DNA of 61,884 nucleotides from Victivallales bacterium (GCA_017554445.1 JAFZIJ010000117.1:1-61884), one strand, 5' to 3'. Shown: positions 44,421 through 54,491, counted from the first letter of the stretch. Translations and numbers: made by a program. Notes: generated from the sequence alone by a model not told the origin.

Positions 44421-45759
44421 TCGTATTGCCTCCCAAGGCTTCCATTGCGCAGAAATCGTCGCGAACGTTTTGGCAGAAACGTTGCTGAGGCGGCGTCCGG
44501 CGGACCGTTCGCTATCGTCGGCGTTCTATGACCACCACGAATTCGGCTCGCGCGATCGCCGTCTCATTTCGGAGACATTGTTTTCCGTCCTCCGTTGGTG
44601 GGGATGGTTGAAACATCTTGCGCCAGAAGATTTTAGGGAGGCGGTCGAACATCCGGAGAAGAAAACGGAACTGAGTTTCCCGCTATCCGCATTCTATCCA
44701 TTATTTTCCATGGCGTGGTACATGGAAGGGAAAAATGAATTGCCGCCGGCCGCCAGCTGGTGGTTCGAAGAGGCGGGCCTTGAGCGAGACGACATCAAAT
44801 TTCTTCCGCAAGACGCCTCCGCATTGGACCGCAAACGCTATCTGAAACCGTTTCTGCAAGATGGAGGCAAATCGTTGCGTCAGATGGATTTGCTACCGGA
44901 ATGGTGCTATGCGCGCATCAATGCGCCGCGTCCTGTCGAAGAGCTCTTGGAATGGTTGCAGCACCGCCCGCCCGTCTGGCTACGGCTCTATGCGGAGAAG
45001 CCGGAGGACGTTCTCGCCGAACTGCGCGACAACGACTTCCGGGCGTCCATTCATCCCGTCATGCAGGATGCTGTCTGCCTTGAATTCGCAGGCGGCAATC
45101 TGCGTGCGCTGCAATCATTCCGCAATGGTGCATTCGAAATCCAAGATATTGCGTCCCAATGCGTTGCGATGATCTGCGATCCGCAACCCGGCCAGCAGTG
45201 GTGGGATGCATGCGCGGGCGGCGGCGGCAAAACGCTCCATCTCGCGTCGCTCATGCAACGGAAAGGAATCATCACCGCCAGCGACATCCGCGTCCACAAA
45301 CTGCAGGATTTGAAGCTTCGCGCACGGCGTGCGCAGTTCCCGAACATCCGCTGTAAAGAATGGTTAGGGAAGGAAGTGCCGAGATACAACAATCACTTCC
45401 ATGGCGTGCTCGTCGATACGCCATGCTCCTGTTCGGGAACATGGCGACGCAATCCAGACGGCCGTTGGACGACATTCGACGGCGACATCCAAGGCTTCAA
45501 CGACCTTCAGTCGCAACTTCTTGAAAACGCCTCGAAAGCCGTCATGCCAAGCGGAACTCTTGTGTATTCAACATGTTCCATGTTTGCGGCGGAGAACCAG
45601 GCCATTGTCGATGACTTCCTGTCACGCCATCCGGAATATTCTCTTGCACCGTTCATCTGCCCGCTGACTGGCCGCCAGACGGACGGCACGAACCAGCTCT
45701 GGCCATGGGATGCCGACTGCGACGCCATGTTCACCGCCAAAATGAAACGTAAAGCATAA
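44410..45759 (+). CDS. RsmB/NOP-family RNA (cytosine-5)-methyltransferase
   Basis: The protein has 449 residues. An N-terminal NusB-like helical region (1-130) is followed by the SAM-dependent domain: DACAGGGGKT (SAM loop), ASDIRVHKLQ, DTPCSCSG with Cys339 and YSTCSM with catalytic Cys389. It methylates cytosine in rRNA, as RsmB does for 16S C967; the target is inferred. No Shine-Dalgarno is present; the start codon lies in a heptamer repeat. Confidence 0.93.
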   Translation: MNSDRIASQGFHCAEIVANVLAETLLRRRPADRSLSSAFYDHHEFGSRDRRLISETLFSVLRWWGWLKHLAPEDFREAVEHPEKKTELSFPLSAFYPLFSMAWYMEGKNELPPAASWWFEEAGLERDDIKFLPQDASALDRKRYLKPFLQDGGKSLRQMDLLPEWCYARINAPRPVEELLEWLQHRPPVWLRLYAEKPEDVLAELRDNDFRASIHPVMQDAVCLEFAGGNLRALQSFRNGAFEIQDIASQCVAMICDPQPGQQWWDACAGGGGKTLHLASLMQRKGIITASDIRVHKLQDLKLRARRAQFPNIRCKEWLGKEVPRYNNHFHGVLVDTPCSCSGTWRRNPDGRWTTFDGDIQGFNDLQSQLLENASKAVMPSGTLVYSTCSMFAAENQAIVDDFLSRHPEYSLAPFICPLTGRQTDGTNQLWPWDADCDAMFTAKMKRKA

Positions 45760-45770
45760 TTATTTGAATT

Positions 45771-45810
45771 CTAGACTTCTAAAAAACTAGACTTCTAGAA
45801 ATCTAATAAA
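45771..45810 (+). repeat. Five tandem CTA-headed 8-mers
   Basis: Units ctagactt, ctaaaaaa, ctagactt, ctagaaat and ctaataaa run gaplessly, just upstream of the amylase Shine-Dalgarno. Confidence 0.85.
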
Positions 45811-45828
45811 TTTAAAAAAGGAACTATC

Positions 45829-47190
45829 ATGCCCAACCAGACACTTGCAAAGGAAGTTTCAGATTTCGTTCGTAGCGCCGTCATGTATCAGCTGTTCCTC
45901 CGCCCATTCACGTTGGAAGGAACGCTGAAGGCCGCGACACGCATGCTGCCGCATATCGCGTCCGTCGGCGTCAATGTCATCTACCTCTGCCCGCAAATGA
46001 CGGCGGACGACGACCCACGCACTGAATTCTGGTCGGACCGGCAGAACGGTTCCAAAATGGACAACCCCTACAGCCCGTATCGCATTAAAGACTACTACCA
46101 TACCGATCCCGAATACGGCACCGACGACGATTTGAAACGTTTCGTCGCCGTCGCCCATCGGCTTGGCATGCGCGTCATGCTGGATCTTGTTTACTACCAC
46201 TGCGGACCGACTGCCGTTTTCATCGAAGACCATCCTGACTTCGTGAAACGCAACGAAGACGGCACCGTCAAAAACGGCAGATGGCATTTTCCCGAATTGA
46301 ATTTCGACTGCCCTGAACTCCGTGAATATCTGTGGAAGAATATGGAATACTGGGTGCGCGATTTCGACGTGGACGGCTTCCGCACGGATGTCGAGCAATC
46401 CGTTCCAGAGGACTTCTGGGAGGAAGGCCGTCGTCGCATCGAAGCCATCAAGTCAGACGTCATCATGCTGGCCGAAAGCGAAAACCCGCTCGCCACCGTC
46501 AAAGCCTATGACATCAGCTACGGCTTCACATGGGCGATCGCCATCCGCAACGTCTTCATCAAGAAAATGCCCGCCTCCCATCTAATTGAAAGATGGACCG
46601 CAATGCGGGACAAAATGCCGCAGGGCACCCTCTTCCTCCGCAATCTCGAAAACCACGACCTCTCCATGGATTTTGGCGACGCCCGCTGGAATATGATCGG
46701 TTCGCCCGAACTCGTCCAAGCCGCCATGCTGCTCAATTTCACCATCGATGGCATTCCGTTCCTCTATAACGGAGAGGAAATCGCCGACAACAGCCATCAC
46801 TGTATTTTCGCCAACCGTCACCACGGCAAGAATCTCGTCATCGACTGGTCGCTCGCCCTCTCCGACATCGGCGAAAACCGCCTTGAATTCACGAAATCGC
46901 TGACCTCCCTCCGCCGCAACAACATCGCCCTCCAGCGGGGCGAAACCAAATGGCAGGAAAACGACCGTCCAGAAGCCGTCATTTCTTTCCTCCGCACGGC
47001 GGAGGAGCAGACCGTTCTGACGGTCGTCAATACGACGGACGAACCGCTTGCCGTCGCCGTCAAGACGGAATGCGGCAACATCGATTTGTGGGACGAACTT
47101 CTGGCCAGCGGCGTCACATGGCGCCGCCTACCGGATGGCACGGCTAGATTCGATTTGCTACCATACGGTTACGCTGTGCTAAATATCTGA
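45829..47190 (+). CDS. GH13 alpha-amylase-family glycosidase
   Basis: The protein has 453 residues and no signal peptide, so it should be intracellular. GH13 residues: Asp187 nucleophile in DGFRTDVEQ, Glu216 acid in MLAESE, Asp277 in LENHDLS, plus region I VMLDLVYYHCG. The spacing (29 and 61 residues) fits the family. A C-terminal beta domain covers about 380-453. It acts on alpha-glucans or small alpha-glucosides. AAGGAA lies 7 nt before ATG. Confidence 0.94.
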   Translation: MPNQTLAKEVSDFVRSAVMYQLFLRPFTLEGTLKAATRMLPHIASVGVNVIYLCPQMTADDDPRTEFWSDRQNGSKMDNPYSPYRIKDYYHTDPEYGTDDDLKRFVAVAHRLGMRVMLDLVYYHCGPTAVFIEDHPDFVKRNEDGTVKNGRWHFPELNFDCPELREYLWKNMEYWVRDFDVDGFRTDVEQSVPEDFWEEGRRRIEAIKSDVIMLAESENPLATVKAYDISYGFTWAIAIRNVFIKKMPASHLIERWTAMRDKMPQGTLFLRNLENHDLSMDFGDARWNMIGSPELVQAAMLLNFTIDGIPFLYNGEEIADNSHHCIFANRHHGKNLVIDWSLALSDIGENRLEFTKSLTSLRRNNIALQRGETKWQENDRPEAVISFLRTAEEQTVLTVVNTTDEPLAVAVKTECGNIDLWDELLASGVTWRRLPDGTARFDLLPYGYAVLNI

Positions 47191-47197
47191 AATTCTT

Positions 47198-47233
47198 GTC
47201 CCTTTCGTCTCTTTCGTCCCTTTTGTCGCTTAT
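47198..47233 (+). repeat. Four tandem 9-mers, consensus GTCCCTTTC (second locus)
   Basis: Units gtccctttc, gtctctttc, gtccctttt and gtcgcttat lie between convergent genes. The consensus is that of 38358-38393, 8.8 kb away. The last 4 bp reach into the 3' end of the activase gene. Confidence 0.88.
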
Positions 47234-48135
47234 TTCTTTGAATTGATGGCATTTAGACCATAGGCACGCAGGATTTCAGCCACCGCCTCCAGATCATCGG
47301 CGGTCGGCGGCTCGACGTGCGGCATCGTGTCCTCCACGCCAATCGCCGTGAATTTCGACCGCGCCATTGCGTGGTATGCCAAAAGCCGCACGGCCGTGAT
47401 GTTCTTCAGAGCGGACAGAAACTCGCCGGCCCGTCGGATATCGTTATTTTCCATGTTGTAACATGGAATCAATGGCATCCGTATTTCTATCGGCTTGCCA
47501 GTTTTGGACAATTTCACAAGATTTTCCAGAATCAGTTCGTTGCCGCAACCCGTCCCGTCGCGATGCTTTGTGGAATCCATCTGTTTCAGATCATAGAGGA
47601 ACATGTCCGCCAACGGCAAAACCGTTTCGAACCGTTCCCATGGAACCATTCCGCAAGTATCGACAGCGCAATGGACGCCCTCTTTCTTCAGAAGCGAAAA
47701 CAGCTCCGCGCAGAAATCCGCCTGCAGGAGCGGCTCGCCGCCGGATACCGTCGCGCCACCGCCCGAATGGTCGTAGAACGCCTTGTCCTCCAAAACAGCC
47801 GCCGCGACGTCTTCCACCGTTTGCTCCCTACCATACCATATTAAAGCGTCATGGAGGCACTCCGTCGCGCAATGGCCACAGGCAACGCATTTTGCGCGGT
47901 CGATGCGATGGCCATTTTCATCGAAGACATGGGCGCCATGCGGGCAGACCGCCGCGCAGTCGCCGCATTGGACGCACTTATGGGAGAGAAACGCCAGTTC
48001 CGGCTTTGTCTCACGGCTTTCCGGATTGTGGCACCAACGACACCGCAACGGACAGCCTTTCAGAAAAACAGTCGTCCGGATGCCCGGTCCGTCATGCACC
48101 GCAAAACGTTTTATATCGACCAATTTGCCATTCAT
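47230..48135 (-). CDS. Glycyl-radical-enzyme activase (radical SAM)
   Basis: The protein has 301 residues. The radical SAM triad is Cys28-x3-Cys32-x2-Cys35 in [15 protein letters not shown] ferredoxin-like insert has two Cys clusters ([14 protein letters not shown] and [11 protein letters not shown]), as in PFL/choline-lyase-type activases with extra 4Fe-4S clusters. It installs the glycyl radical on a partner enzyme under anaerobic conditions. No partner is in the window. Start at 48135 is preferred because AGGA lies 5 nt upstream; an in-frame ATG at 48171 lacks one. Confidence 0.92.
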   Translation of the reverse strand: MNGKLVDIKRFAVHDGPGIRTTVFLKGCPLRCRWCHNPESRETKPELAFLSHKCVQCGDCAAVCPHGAHVFDENGHRIDRAKCVACGHCATECLHDALIWYGREQTVEDVAAAVLEDKAFYDHSGGGATVSGGEPLLQADFCAELFSLLKKEGVHCAVDTCGMVPWERFETVLPLADMFLYDLKQMDSTKHRDGTGCGNELILENLVKLSKTGKPIEIRMPLIPCYNMENNDIRRAGEFLSALKNITAVRLLAYHAMARSKFTAIGVEDTMPHVEPPTADDLEAVAEILRAYGLNAINSKK

Positions 48136-48213
48136 TGTCCTATCTTGTCCTGTTTCATAAAAATTTATCATGTCTTTTCTCTATAAATATAATCAAATAT
48201 TAAGGTTATTCTT

Positions 48214-48241
48214 TTGACAGATTGAAAAGAAGCATTATTTT
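48214..48241 (+). promoter_or_regulatory. Candidate sigma70-type promoter for the pilus ATPase genes
   Basis: TTGACA (48214-48219), 16 nt, then TATTTT (48236-48241) lie 46 bp before the first pilB-like start in an AT-rich divergent region. Assignment rests on consensus match only. Confidence 0.45.
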
Positions 48242-48286
48242 TCTAAATTAGCTAAAATCCGATAATAGTATCAACCCTTTAACAGA

Positions 48287-50017
48287 GTGACCGCCGTGTT
48301 AGATATTGATGATTTCATTGTCGATTTGCTTGTTCAGCAAGGCCTTGTCGATGACGGACAGCTAAAGGAGGCGAAAGAGCGCGCCGCCAGCGAGGAATCC
48401 TCCACGCTTGATGCGCTCTACAACCTGAAATTCATCTCGGAGCAAGACGTCATGCAACTTCTTGGCGCCGAGTACGGCATGGATACGTATGACTTCGACC
48501 ATGCCTCCGCAAAAGTGCCTACGGAAGTCATCACGCTCGTCCCGCGAGAAGTCGCATTCCGTTACAAAGCCGTGCCTATCTCCTTCGCAAACGGTATCTT
48601 GCGTGTCGCCATCGCAGATCCGACGGATATCGAAACCATCGACTCCATCCGCTACCTGCTGAAAATGGAAGTCGAGCCTGTCATCTCCACGAAACGCCAG
48701 ATCGAACAGGCTCTCGGCAGCTACTACGGAAGTATGGAAGGCGATGCCAGTTCTATTCTGGAAGATATGACCGAAGCCACCACGGACTTGACCGTCGGCG
48801 CCACGCAGGACGTCACGATGGACGCGAAGGAGAAAGAAAACGGCGATGACGCGGCCCCGATCATCCGTTTCGTTTCATTGCTCATTCTGGAAGCCTTCCG
48901 TACCCGCGCCTCCGATATCCATCTGGAGCCGCTGGAAAAACGCTTCCGTCTCCGTTACCGCATTGACGGCGTTCTCAACCAGCAGAAAGACCCGCCGAAA
49001 TATCTTCAGAACCAGATCATCTCCCGTCTTAAACTGATGGCCGGCATGGACTTGTCCGAACACCGAATCCCGCAGGACGGACGTATCCGAATCACCGCCC
49101 TCGGCCGTGACCTGGACTTGCGTGTGTCAGACATTCCCGCCAACTTCGGCGAATCCATCGTCATGCGTATTCTTGATAAGTCCGGTGTTATGTTAGGTAT
49201 TTCGGAGCTTGGATTCTTCGAAGACGACCAGCAGACCATCGAACGAATCATCAATATCCCGGACGGTATCTTCCTCGTAACCGGCCCTACCGGTTCCGGC
49301 AAGACCACGTCCCTCTACTCCTTCCTCCACGCCCTCAACCAGCCGACGCGTAAGATCATCACCGCAGAAGACCCTGTTGAGTACGAACTTTCCGGTATCA
49401 ATCAGGTCCAGATCAACACAGACGTCAATCTTACGTTCGCCGCAGCTCTTCGTTCCATGCTGCGTCAGGCCCCCAACGTCATCATGGTTGGTGAAATCCG
49501 TGACTCCGAGACAGGTGAAATCGCCATCAACGCCGCTCTGACCGGCCACTTGGTCTTCTCCACGTTGCACACGAACGACGCGCCGTCCGCCATCCCGCGA
49601 CTCATCGATATGGGTATCAAGCCCTTCCTTGTCGCATCTTCCGTCCGAGCCATCATGGCCCAGCGACTTCTCCGCCGCGCATGCAAATTCTGCTCGCAGA
49701 AGCATATCCCGACGGAACTTGAAGCCGAAAAGCTCGGCCTTACAAAAGAGGATATTGAAAACAGTACCTTCATCCAAGGCACTGGCTGTTCCGAATGCAA
49801 CAAAGGCTACAAAGGCCGTCTCGGAATCTATGAGATCTTCATCCTGGACTCCTCCATCGAAGGCCTCATCTATCAGATGGCGGACGCGTCCGTCATCCGC
49901 CGTCGCGCCATGGAAATCGGCATGCGCACCCTGCGTCAAGACGGCATGAGAAAAGCCGCCGCCGGTCTTTCCACTCTCTCCGAAGTCATCCGCATCACCG
50001 TCAACGACGAGGCATAA
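48287..50017 (+). CDS. pilB: Type IV pilus/type II secretion assembly ATPase (PilB/GspE), copy 1
   Basis: The protein has 576 residues. An N-terminal MshEN/GspE-N domain (1-150) is followed by the secretion ATPase: Walker A GPTGSGKT with Lys339, Asp box EDPVEYELSGINQVQI, Walker B MVGEIRDSETG, His box TGHLVFSTLHTNDA, and tetracysteine CKFC...CSEC. It powers pilin extrusion in the cytoplasm. The GTG start has a poor Shine-Dalgarno; a second GTG 9 bp downstream is possible. Confidence 0.96.
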   Translation: MTAVLDIDDFIVDLLVQQGLVDDGQLKEAKERAASEESSTLDALYNLKFISEQDVMQLLGAEYGMDTYDFDHASAKVPTEVITLVPREVAFRYKAVPISFANGILRVAIADPTDIETIDSIRYLLKMEVEPVISTKRQIEQALGSYYGSMEGDASSILEDMTEATTDLTVGATQDVTMDAKEKENGDDAAPIIRFVSLLILEAFRTRASDIHLEPLEKRFRLRYRIDGVLNQQKDPPKYLQNQIISRLKLMAGMDLSEHRIPQDGRIRITALGRDLDLRVSDIPANFGESIVMRILDKSGVMLGISELGFFEDDQQTIERIINIPDGIFLVTGPTGSGKTTSLYSFLHALNQPTRKIITAEDPVEYELSGINQVQINTDVNLTFAAALRSMLRQAPNVIMVGEIRDSETGEIAINAALTGHLVFSTLHTNDAPSAIPRLIDMGIKPFLVASSVRAIMAQRLLRRACKFCSQKHIPTELEAEKLGLTKEDIENSTFIQGTGCSECNKGYKGRLGIYEIFILDSSIEGLIYQMADASVIRRRAMEIGMRTLRQDGMRKAAAGLSTLSEVIRITVNDEA

Positions 50018-50071
50018 GCCGTCTGAAAACCAAAAACAACCATACCATAATATATTATAGGGACACATATC

Positions 50072-51784
50072 ATGCCGAACATGGAAATTGACGCTGATGC
50101 AAGCGTGATCTGGCATCTACTGCTTGACGCAAAAATCGCCACCGAAGACCAGCTCGAAGAGGCCTATGAGGAAAGCGCACAGTACAACCAGCCTTTCGTC
50201 AACATCCTCTACAACTTCGATATCATCACGGAAGACCAGCTCCTCCAGCTCATCGCCGAAAATCTCGGCACAGAGGTCTATTCCTTCCACAAGCATGAAA
50301 TCAACGAAGAGATCATGAAGGAAATCACGCCGGATATCGCGCGATTCTACGGCGTCATCCCGATCTCCGTCGATGATGACGGTGCGCTCGCCGTCGCCGC
50401 ACGTGAACCTCTCAACCACAAGCTCATCGATGAACTGCCCTTCGCGTTGGATCGTGAATGCCGTGTCTACGTCGGTATTCCCGGCGAAATCGACGAAATG
50501 CTCGATATCTACTATCCAGAGGCCAACAACTCCATTGAAAGCATTTTGGATGAACTAAAGCAAATCCATGACGCACAGGGCGTCGATCTCAGCGACGCGG
50601 ACGCCCTCGAAAAGGCCGCCAACGACGCTCCTATCGTCCGATTCGTCAATCTGGTCCTCCAGCAGGCCATCCGAGACAAAGCGTCCGACATCCACTTCGA
50701 ACCGTTCTCCGACGAATTCCGTATCCGCTACCGTCTGGATGGTGCTCTGATCGAAATTGCGCCTCCGCCGAAGCATCTGGCCATTCCGGTCATCTCCCGT
50801 ATCAAGGTTATGGCCAACTTGAATATCGCCGAACGCCGTATCCCGCAGGACGGTCGTATCGAACTGCGCATCAACAAGCGCCCTATCGATATCCGTGTCT
50901 CCTCCCTCCCAACCCGTTACGGCGAATCCGTCGTTCTCCGTATTCTTGACCGATCCGTCGTTAACTTGGATCTGGACGCTCTCGGCATGACGCCGCAGAC
51001 CGTCAAAGACATTCGCGCCATCATCTCTCGCCCGAACGGCATTTTCGTTGTCACAGGGCCTACCGGTTCCGGCAAGACCACGACATTGTATTCCGGCCTG
51101 AAGGAAATCAACACCATCGAAGACAAGCTGCTGACGGCAGAAGATCCTATCGAGTACGATATCGACGGCATCATGCAGGTTCAGATCCGTGAAAACGTCG
51201 GTATGACCTTCGCATCCGCGCTACGTGCCTTCTTGCGACAGGACCCGGATCGAATCATGGTCGGTGAGATCCGTGATACGGAAACCGCCGCCATGGCAGT
51301 TCAGGCCTCCCTGACGGGACACTTGGTTCTCTCCACGTTGCACACCAACGACTCCGCCGGTGCCGTCACGCGACTCATCGATATGGGTATCGAGCCCTTC
51401 CTTATCGCCTCCACCATGATCGGCGTTCTCGCCCAGCGACTTATCCGCCGTGTCTGCCGCAACTGCAAGGAAGAGTACGAGCCGGATGACACGGAGCTCA
51501 AGTTGCTCGGCATCACCCGCGAAGAACTCGCCGGACGCAAATTCTATCACGGCCGCGGCTGCGATGTTTGCAACAACACCGGTTACAAGGGACGTGTCGG
51601 TATCTTTGAACTCCTCCATATCACACCGGAAATCCAGCAGCTCATCACACAGCGTAAACCAACGCAGTACATCAAGGAATGCGCCGTCAAGCAAGGCATG
51701 ATCACCATGCGTCAGGACGGTATCAACCAGGTCCTCCAAGGCATCACAACCGCCTCGGAAGTCATCACCTACACCATCATGTAA
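50072..51784 (+). CDS. pilB: Type IV pilus/type II secretion assembly ATPase (PilB/GspE), copy 2
   Basis: The protein has 570 residues and the same architecture as its upstream neighbour: N-terminal domain 1-150, Walker A with Lys335, MVGEIRDTETA, TGHLVLSTLHTNDSAG, tetracysteine CRNC...CDVC. Both copies keep all motifs, so both should be active ATPases. The gap to copy 1 is 54 bp. AGGGA precedes ATG. Two systems, or a hetero-oligomeric motor, are possible. Confidence 0.96.
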   Translation: MPNMEIDADASVIWHLLLDAKIATEDQLEEAYEESAQYNQPFVNILYNFDIITEDQLLQLIAENLGTEVYSFHKHEINEEIMKEITPDIARFYGVIPISVDDDGALAVAAREPLNHKLIDELPFALDRECRVYVGIPGEIDEMLDIYYPEANNSIESILDELKQIHDAQGVDLSDADALEKAANDAPIVRFVNLVLQQAIRDKASDIHFEPFSDEFRIRYRLDGALIEIAPPPKHLAIPVISRIKVMANLNIAERRIPQDGRIELRINKRPIDIRVSSLPTRYGESVVLRILDRSVVNLDLDALGMTPQTVKDIRAIISRPNGIFVVTGPTGSGKTTTLYSGLKEINTIEDKLLTAEDPIEYDIDGIMQVQIRENVGMTFASALRAFLRQDPDRIMVGEIRDTETAAMAVQASLTGHLVLSTLHTNDSAGAVTRLIDMGIEPFLIASTMIGVLAQRLIRRVCRNCKEEYEPDDTELKLLGITREELAGRKFYHGRGCDVCNNTGYKGRVGIFELLHITPEIQQLITQRKPTQYIKECAVKQGMITMRQDGINQVLQGITTASEVITYTIM

Positions 51785-51830
51785 TCAACGACGGGAAAAC
51801 GTTTCCCTTTTTTGTTCAGGTAGATAGATT

Positions 51831-52916
51831 ATGCCACATTACGAAATGACAGACCTACTGGACCTCGTCCTCGAGGAAGGGGCCAGTGACCTTCACATCC
51901 ACACCTTGGCACCGCCTGTTCTCCGTATCCACGGTGAAATGACTCAGTTGGACGGCCCACCCCTCACAGCGGAAGACAGCGAATACCTCATGAAGGCTAT
52001 CACGTCCGAAGCCAACCAGCAGAAGCTCCAGCAGGACGGTACCGTTGACTTTGGTTTCGCCTTTGGCGATCGTTGCCGTTTCCGTGTCTCCGTCTTCAAG
52101 GCCAGAGGCGATATCGGTATCGTCATGCGTACCATCCCGAACGACTTGCTGACGATGGCCCAGATCGGTCTTCCCAACTCTGTGAAAGACGTTCTCTTCC
52201 GCCCACGTGGCCTCGTTCTTATCACGGGACCTACCGGTTCCGGCAAATCGACGACGCTTGCCTCCATGATCGACGTCATCAACGTCGAGAAGAAAGACCA
52301 TATCATCACCATCGAGGACCCGATCGAGTTCTACCACAATCACAAGAGCTCCATTGTCACCCAGCGTGAAGTCCACAACGACGTTCCGACATTCGCTGAC
52401 GCCATCCGACGCGCCTTGCGACAGGATCCTGATACCATTCTCGTCGGTGAAATGCGTGACTTGGAGACCATTGGCGCCGCCATCACCGCCGCCGAAACCG
52501 GTCACTTGGTTTTCGGAACCCTGCATACCACAGGAGCCGCCGAAACCATCGACCGTGTCGTGGACTCCTTCCCGACCACCCAGCAGGCGCAGGTCCGTAC
52601 GCAGCTCGCCTCCACGCTGATCTGCGTCATCTCCCAGGTCCTCCTGAAGCGAATCGACAAGAAGGGCCGTGTCGCCGCATTCGAAATCATGATCAACACG
52701 CCGTCCATCGCCGCCCTGATCCGTGACGGCAAAACCTTCCGTATCACGTCCGATATCCAGACTGGTGCGAAATTCGGCATGAACACGCTGGACGCGCACC
52801 TCCTGCAGCTCTACACGGAAGGAAAGATATCCTACGGCGATCTGGTCACCAAGTCGAAGGATCCCGAAGGCCTCATCCACCGCATGCAGCAAGAAGCCCT
52901 CGAAAAGGCGAAATAA
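51831..52916 (+). CDS. pilT: Pilus retraction ATPase PilT
   Basis: The protein has 361 residues, typical for PilT. Walker A is GPTGSGKS with Lys139; other motifs are [43 protein letters not shown] and the C-terminal [11 protein letters not shown] that corresponds to the retraction motif. It depolymerises pili for twitching. The gap to the previous gene is 46 bp. Confidence 0.97.
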   Translation: MPHYEMTDLLDLVLEEGASDLHIHTLAPPVLRIHGEMTQLDGPPLTAEDSEYLMKAITSEANQQKLQQDGTVDFGFAFGDRCRFRVSVFKARGDIGIVMRTIPNDLLTMAQIGLPNSVKDVLFRPRGLVLITGPTGSGKSTTLASMIDVINVEKKDHIITIEDPIEFYHNHKSSIVTQREVHNDVPTFADAIRRALRQDPDTILVGEMRDLETIGAAITAAETGHLVFGTLHTTGAAETIDRVVDSFPTTQQAQVRTQLASTLICVISQVLLKRIDKKGRVAAFEIMINTPSIAALIRDGKTFRITSDIQTGAKFGMNTLDAHLLQLYTEGKISYGDLVTKSKDPEGLIHRMQQEALEKAK

Positions 52917-52989
52917 CAAGTCGCATCCCATTTACAATCAATATTATATATATAAGGTATATCATTAGATTTCCAGTCAAGGAGCAATT

Positions 52990-54237
52990 ATGGCGAAATT
53001 CCAATATGTAGCCATGGATACCGGCGGCAAAGAGAAAAAAGGTATCATCGAAGCCGAAACCGAACAAGATGCCGTGAATGCGCTGAAACAGCAGCAGCTG
53101 TTCCCGACCTCCATTATCGCCGCCAAAACCACGAACCCCGGCCAATCATCCGCCAAAGGCGGCAAAGGCATGGGATTCGGTATGCCCAAAATCCCGCGCA
53201 AGGATCTGACCACCATGACGCGTCAGCTGGCCACGCTGCTCGAAGCTGGTCTTCCGCTCGTCCGCGCCATGCGCACGCTTCAACGTCAGGCCCGCGGCAA
53301 CTCACCGCAGCTCTTCAAAGTCCTCGGCGACCTTGCCGACCAAGTCGAAGGCGGTGCCACCTTCTCCGAAGCTCTTGCAAACCATCCGAAATCCTTCAAC
53401 AAACTATATGTCTCCATGGTCCGCGCTGGTGAGGCATCCGGTGCCATGGAAGTCGTTCTGGTCCGACTCTCGGAATTCATGGAAAAGGCCGCCCGAATCG
53501 AAGGTAAGGTCAAATCGGCCATGGTCTATCCTATCTCCGTTCTCTGTATCGCCGGCGGTATCACCGCAGGTTTGATGATCTTCATCGTCCCGAAATTCCA
53601 GAAGATGTTCGAAGAAATGCTCCCTGGCGAATCTCTGCCGATGCTGACGGAATTCGTCATGAAGACTTCAGAATTCATGGCCAAGAAAGCCCACATCGCG
53701 GCTATCGGCCTCGTCGCCTTCATTATCGTCTTCAAGCTAGCCCTCAAAACAAAGATAGGAGCGACGCTCTTCGATATGGCCTGCCTGAAGTTGCCGCCGT
53801 TCAACACGTTGATCATCCGTAACGTGTCCGCGCGTTTCTGTCGTACGCTTGGTACGCTGATGGCGTCCGGTGTCGCCGTCTTGCAGGCATTGCAGATCGT
53901 TAAGGACACGTCCGGTAATGAAATCGTCGCCAAGGCCATTCAGGACGTCCATGACGCCGTGAAGGAAGGTGAAGGCATGACGAAACCGCTGGAAAAATCC
54001 GGCGTCTTCCCGTTGATGCTTTGCTCCATGGTGGAAGTCGGTGAAGAGACTGGTGCTCTGCCGGACATGTTGAACCGAGTCGCCGGTGTTTACGAAGAAG
54101 AAGTCGACCGCGCCGTCGAAGGTCTGACCTCCCTGATCGAGCCGTTGATGATCTGCTTCCTGGCTGTCATCGTCGGTGGTATCGTTATCGCTCTGTTCGC
54201 GCCGCTGGTCAAGATGATTGATAAACTCGGTGGTTGA
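52990..54237 (+). CDS. pilC: Inner-membrane platform protein PilC/GspF
   Basis: The protein has 415 residues with two GspF domains (about 70-195 and 275-397) and membrane spans near 170-190, 225-245 and 380-400. Motifs: RQLATLLEAGLPLVRAM in the first and RTLGTLMASGVAVLQAL in the second, each with E/G-rich turns. It couples ATPases to the pilin machine. AAGGAG lies 6 nt before ATG. Confidence 0.96.
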   Translation: MAKFQYVAMDTGGKEKKGIIEAETEQDAVNALKQQQLFPTSIIAAKTTNPGQSSAKGGKGMGFGMPKIPRKDLTTMTRQLATLLEAGLPLVRAMRTLQRQARGNSPQLFKVLGDLADQVEGGATFSEALANHPKSFNKLYVSMVRAGEASGAMEVVLVRLSEFMEKAARIEGKVKSAMVYPISVLCIAGGITAGLMIFIVPKFQKMFEEMLPGESLPMLTEFVMKTSEFMAKKAHIAAIGLVAFIIVFKLALKTKIGATLFDMACLKLPPFNTLIIRNVSARFCRTLGTLMASGVAVLQALQIVKDTSGNEIVAKAIQDVHDAVKEGEGMTKPLEKSGVFPLMLCSMVEVGEETGALPDMLNRVAGVYEEEVDRAVEGLTSLIEPLMICFLAVIVGGIVIALFAPLVKMIDKLGG

Positions 54238-54357
54238 TTCCGACATCCACCACATCCGCGCAAAACAGCCTGTTTTCAGACGAAAATCATGTTTTTTCGA
54301 CGAGGCGGTTTGTCTTGCGCGGAAAGTGCGTTATATTAAATAACGTTTACAAACAAA

Positions 54358-54435
54358 CGGGGCGTGGCTCAGTCTGGCTAGAGCGCTGCGTTCGGGACGC
54401 AGAGGCCGGAGGTTCAAATCCTCTCGCCCCGACCA
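54358..54435 (+). tRNA. tRNA-Pro (CGG), CCA encoded
   Basis: A complete cloverleaf is visible: acceptor CGGGGCG/CGCCCCG, D-arm GCTC...GAGC, anticodon stem CTGCG/CGCAG with loop TTCGGGA (anticodon CGG at 54393-54395), T-arm GGAGG-TTCAAAT-CCTCT, then A and CCA. It decodes CCG, a codon common in the genes here. It begins with C as bacterial tRNA-Pro do. Confidence 0.97.
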
Positions 54436-54446
54436 ATATCCCAAAA

Positions 54447-54476
54447 ACTCCCATGGAATTCCATGGGAGTTTTTTT
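54447..54476 (+). terminator. Rho-independent terminator after tRNA-Pro
   Basis: A 10-bp perfect stem ACTCCCATGG/CCATGGGAGT with an AATT loop is followed by seven T. Confidence 0.95.
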
Positions 54477-54491
54477 GTGTTTTCAACAATA

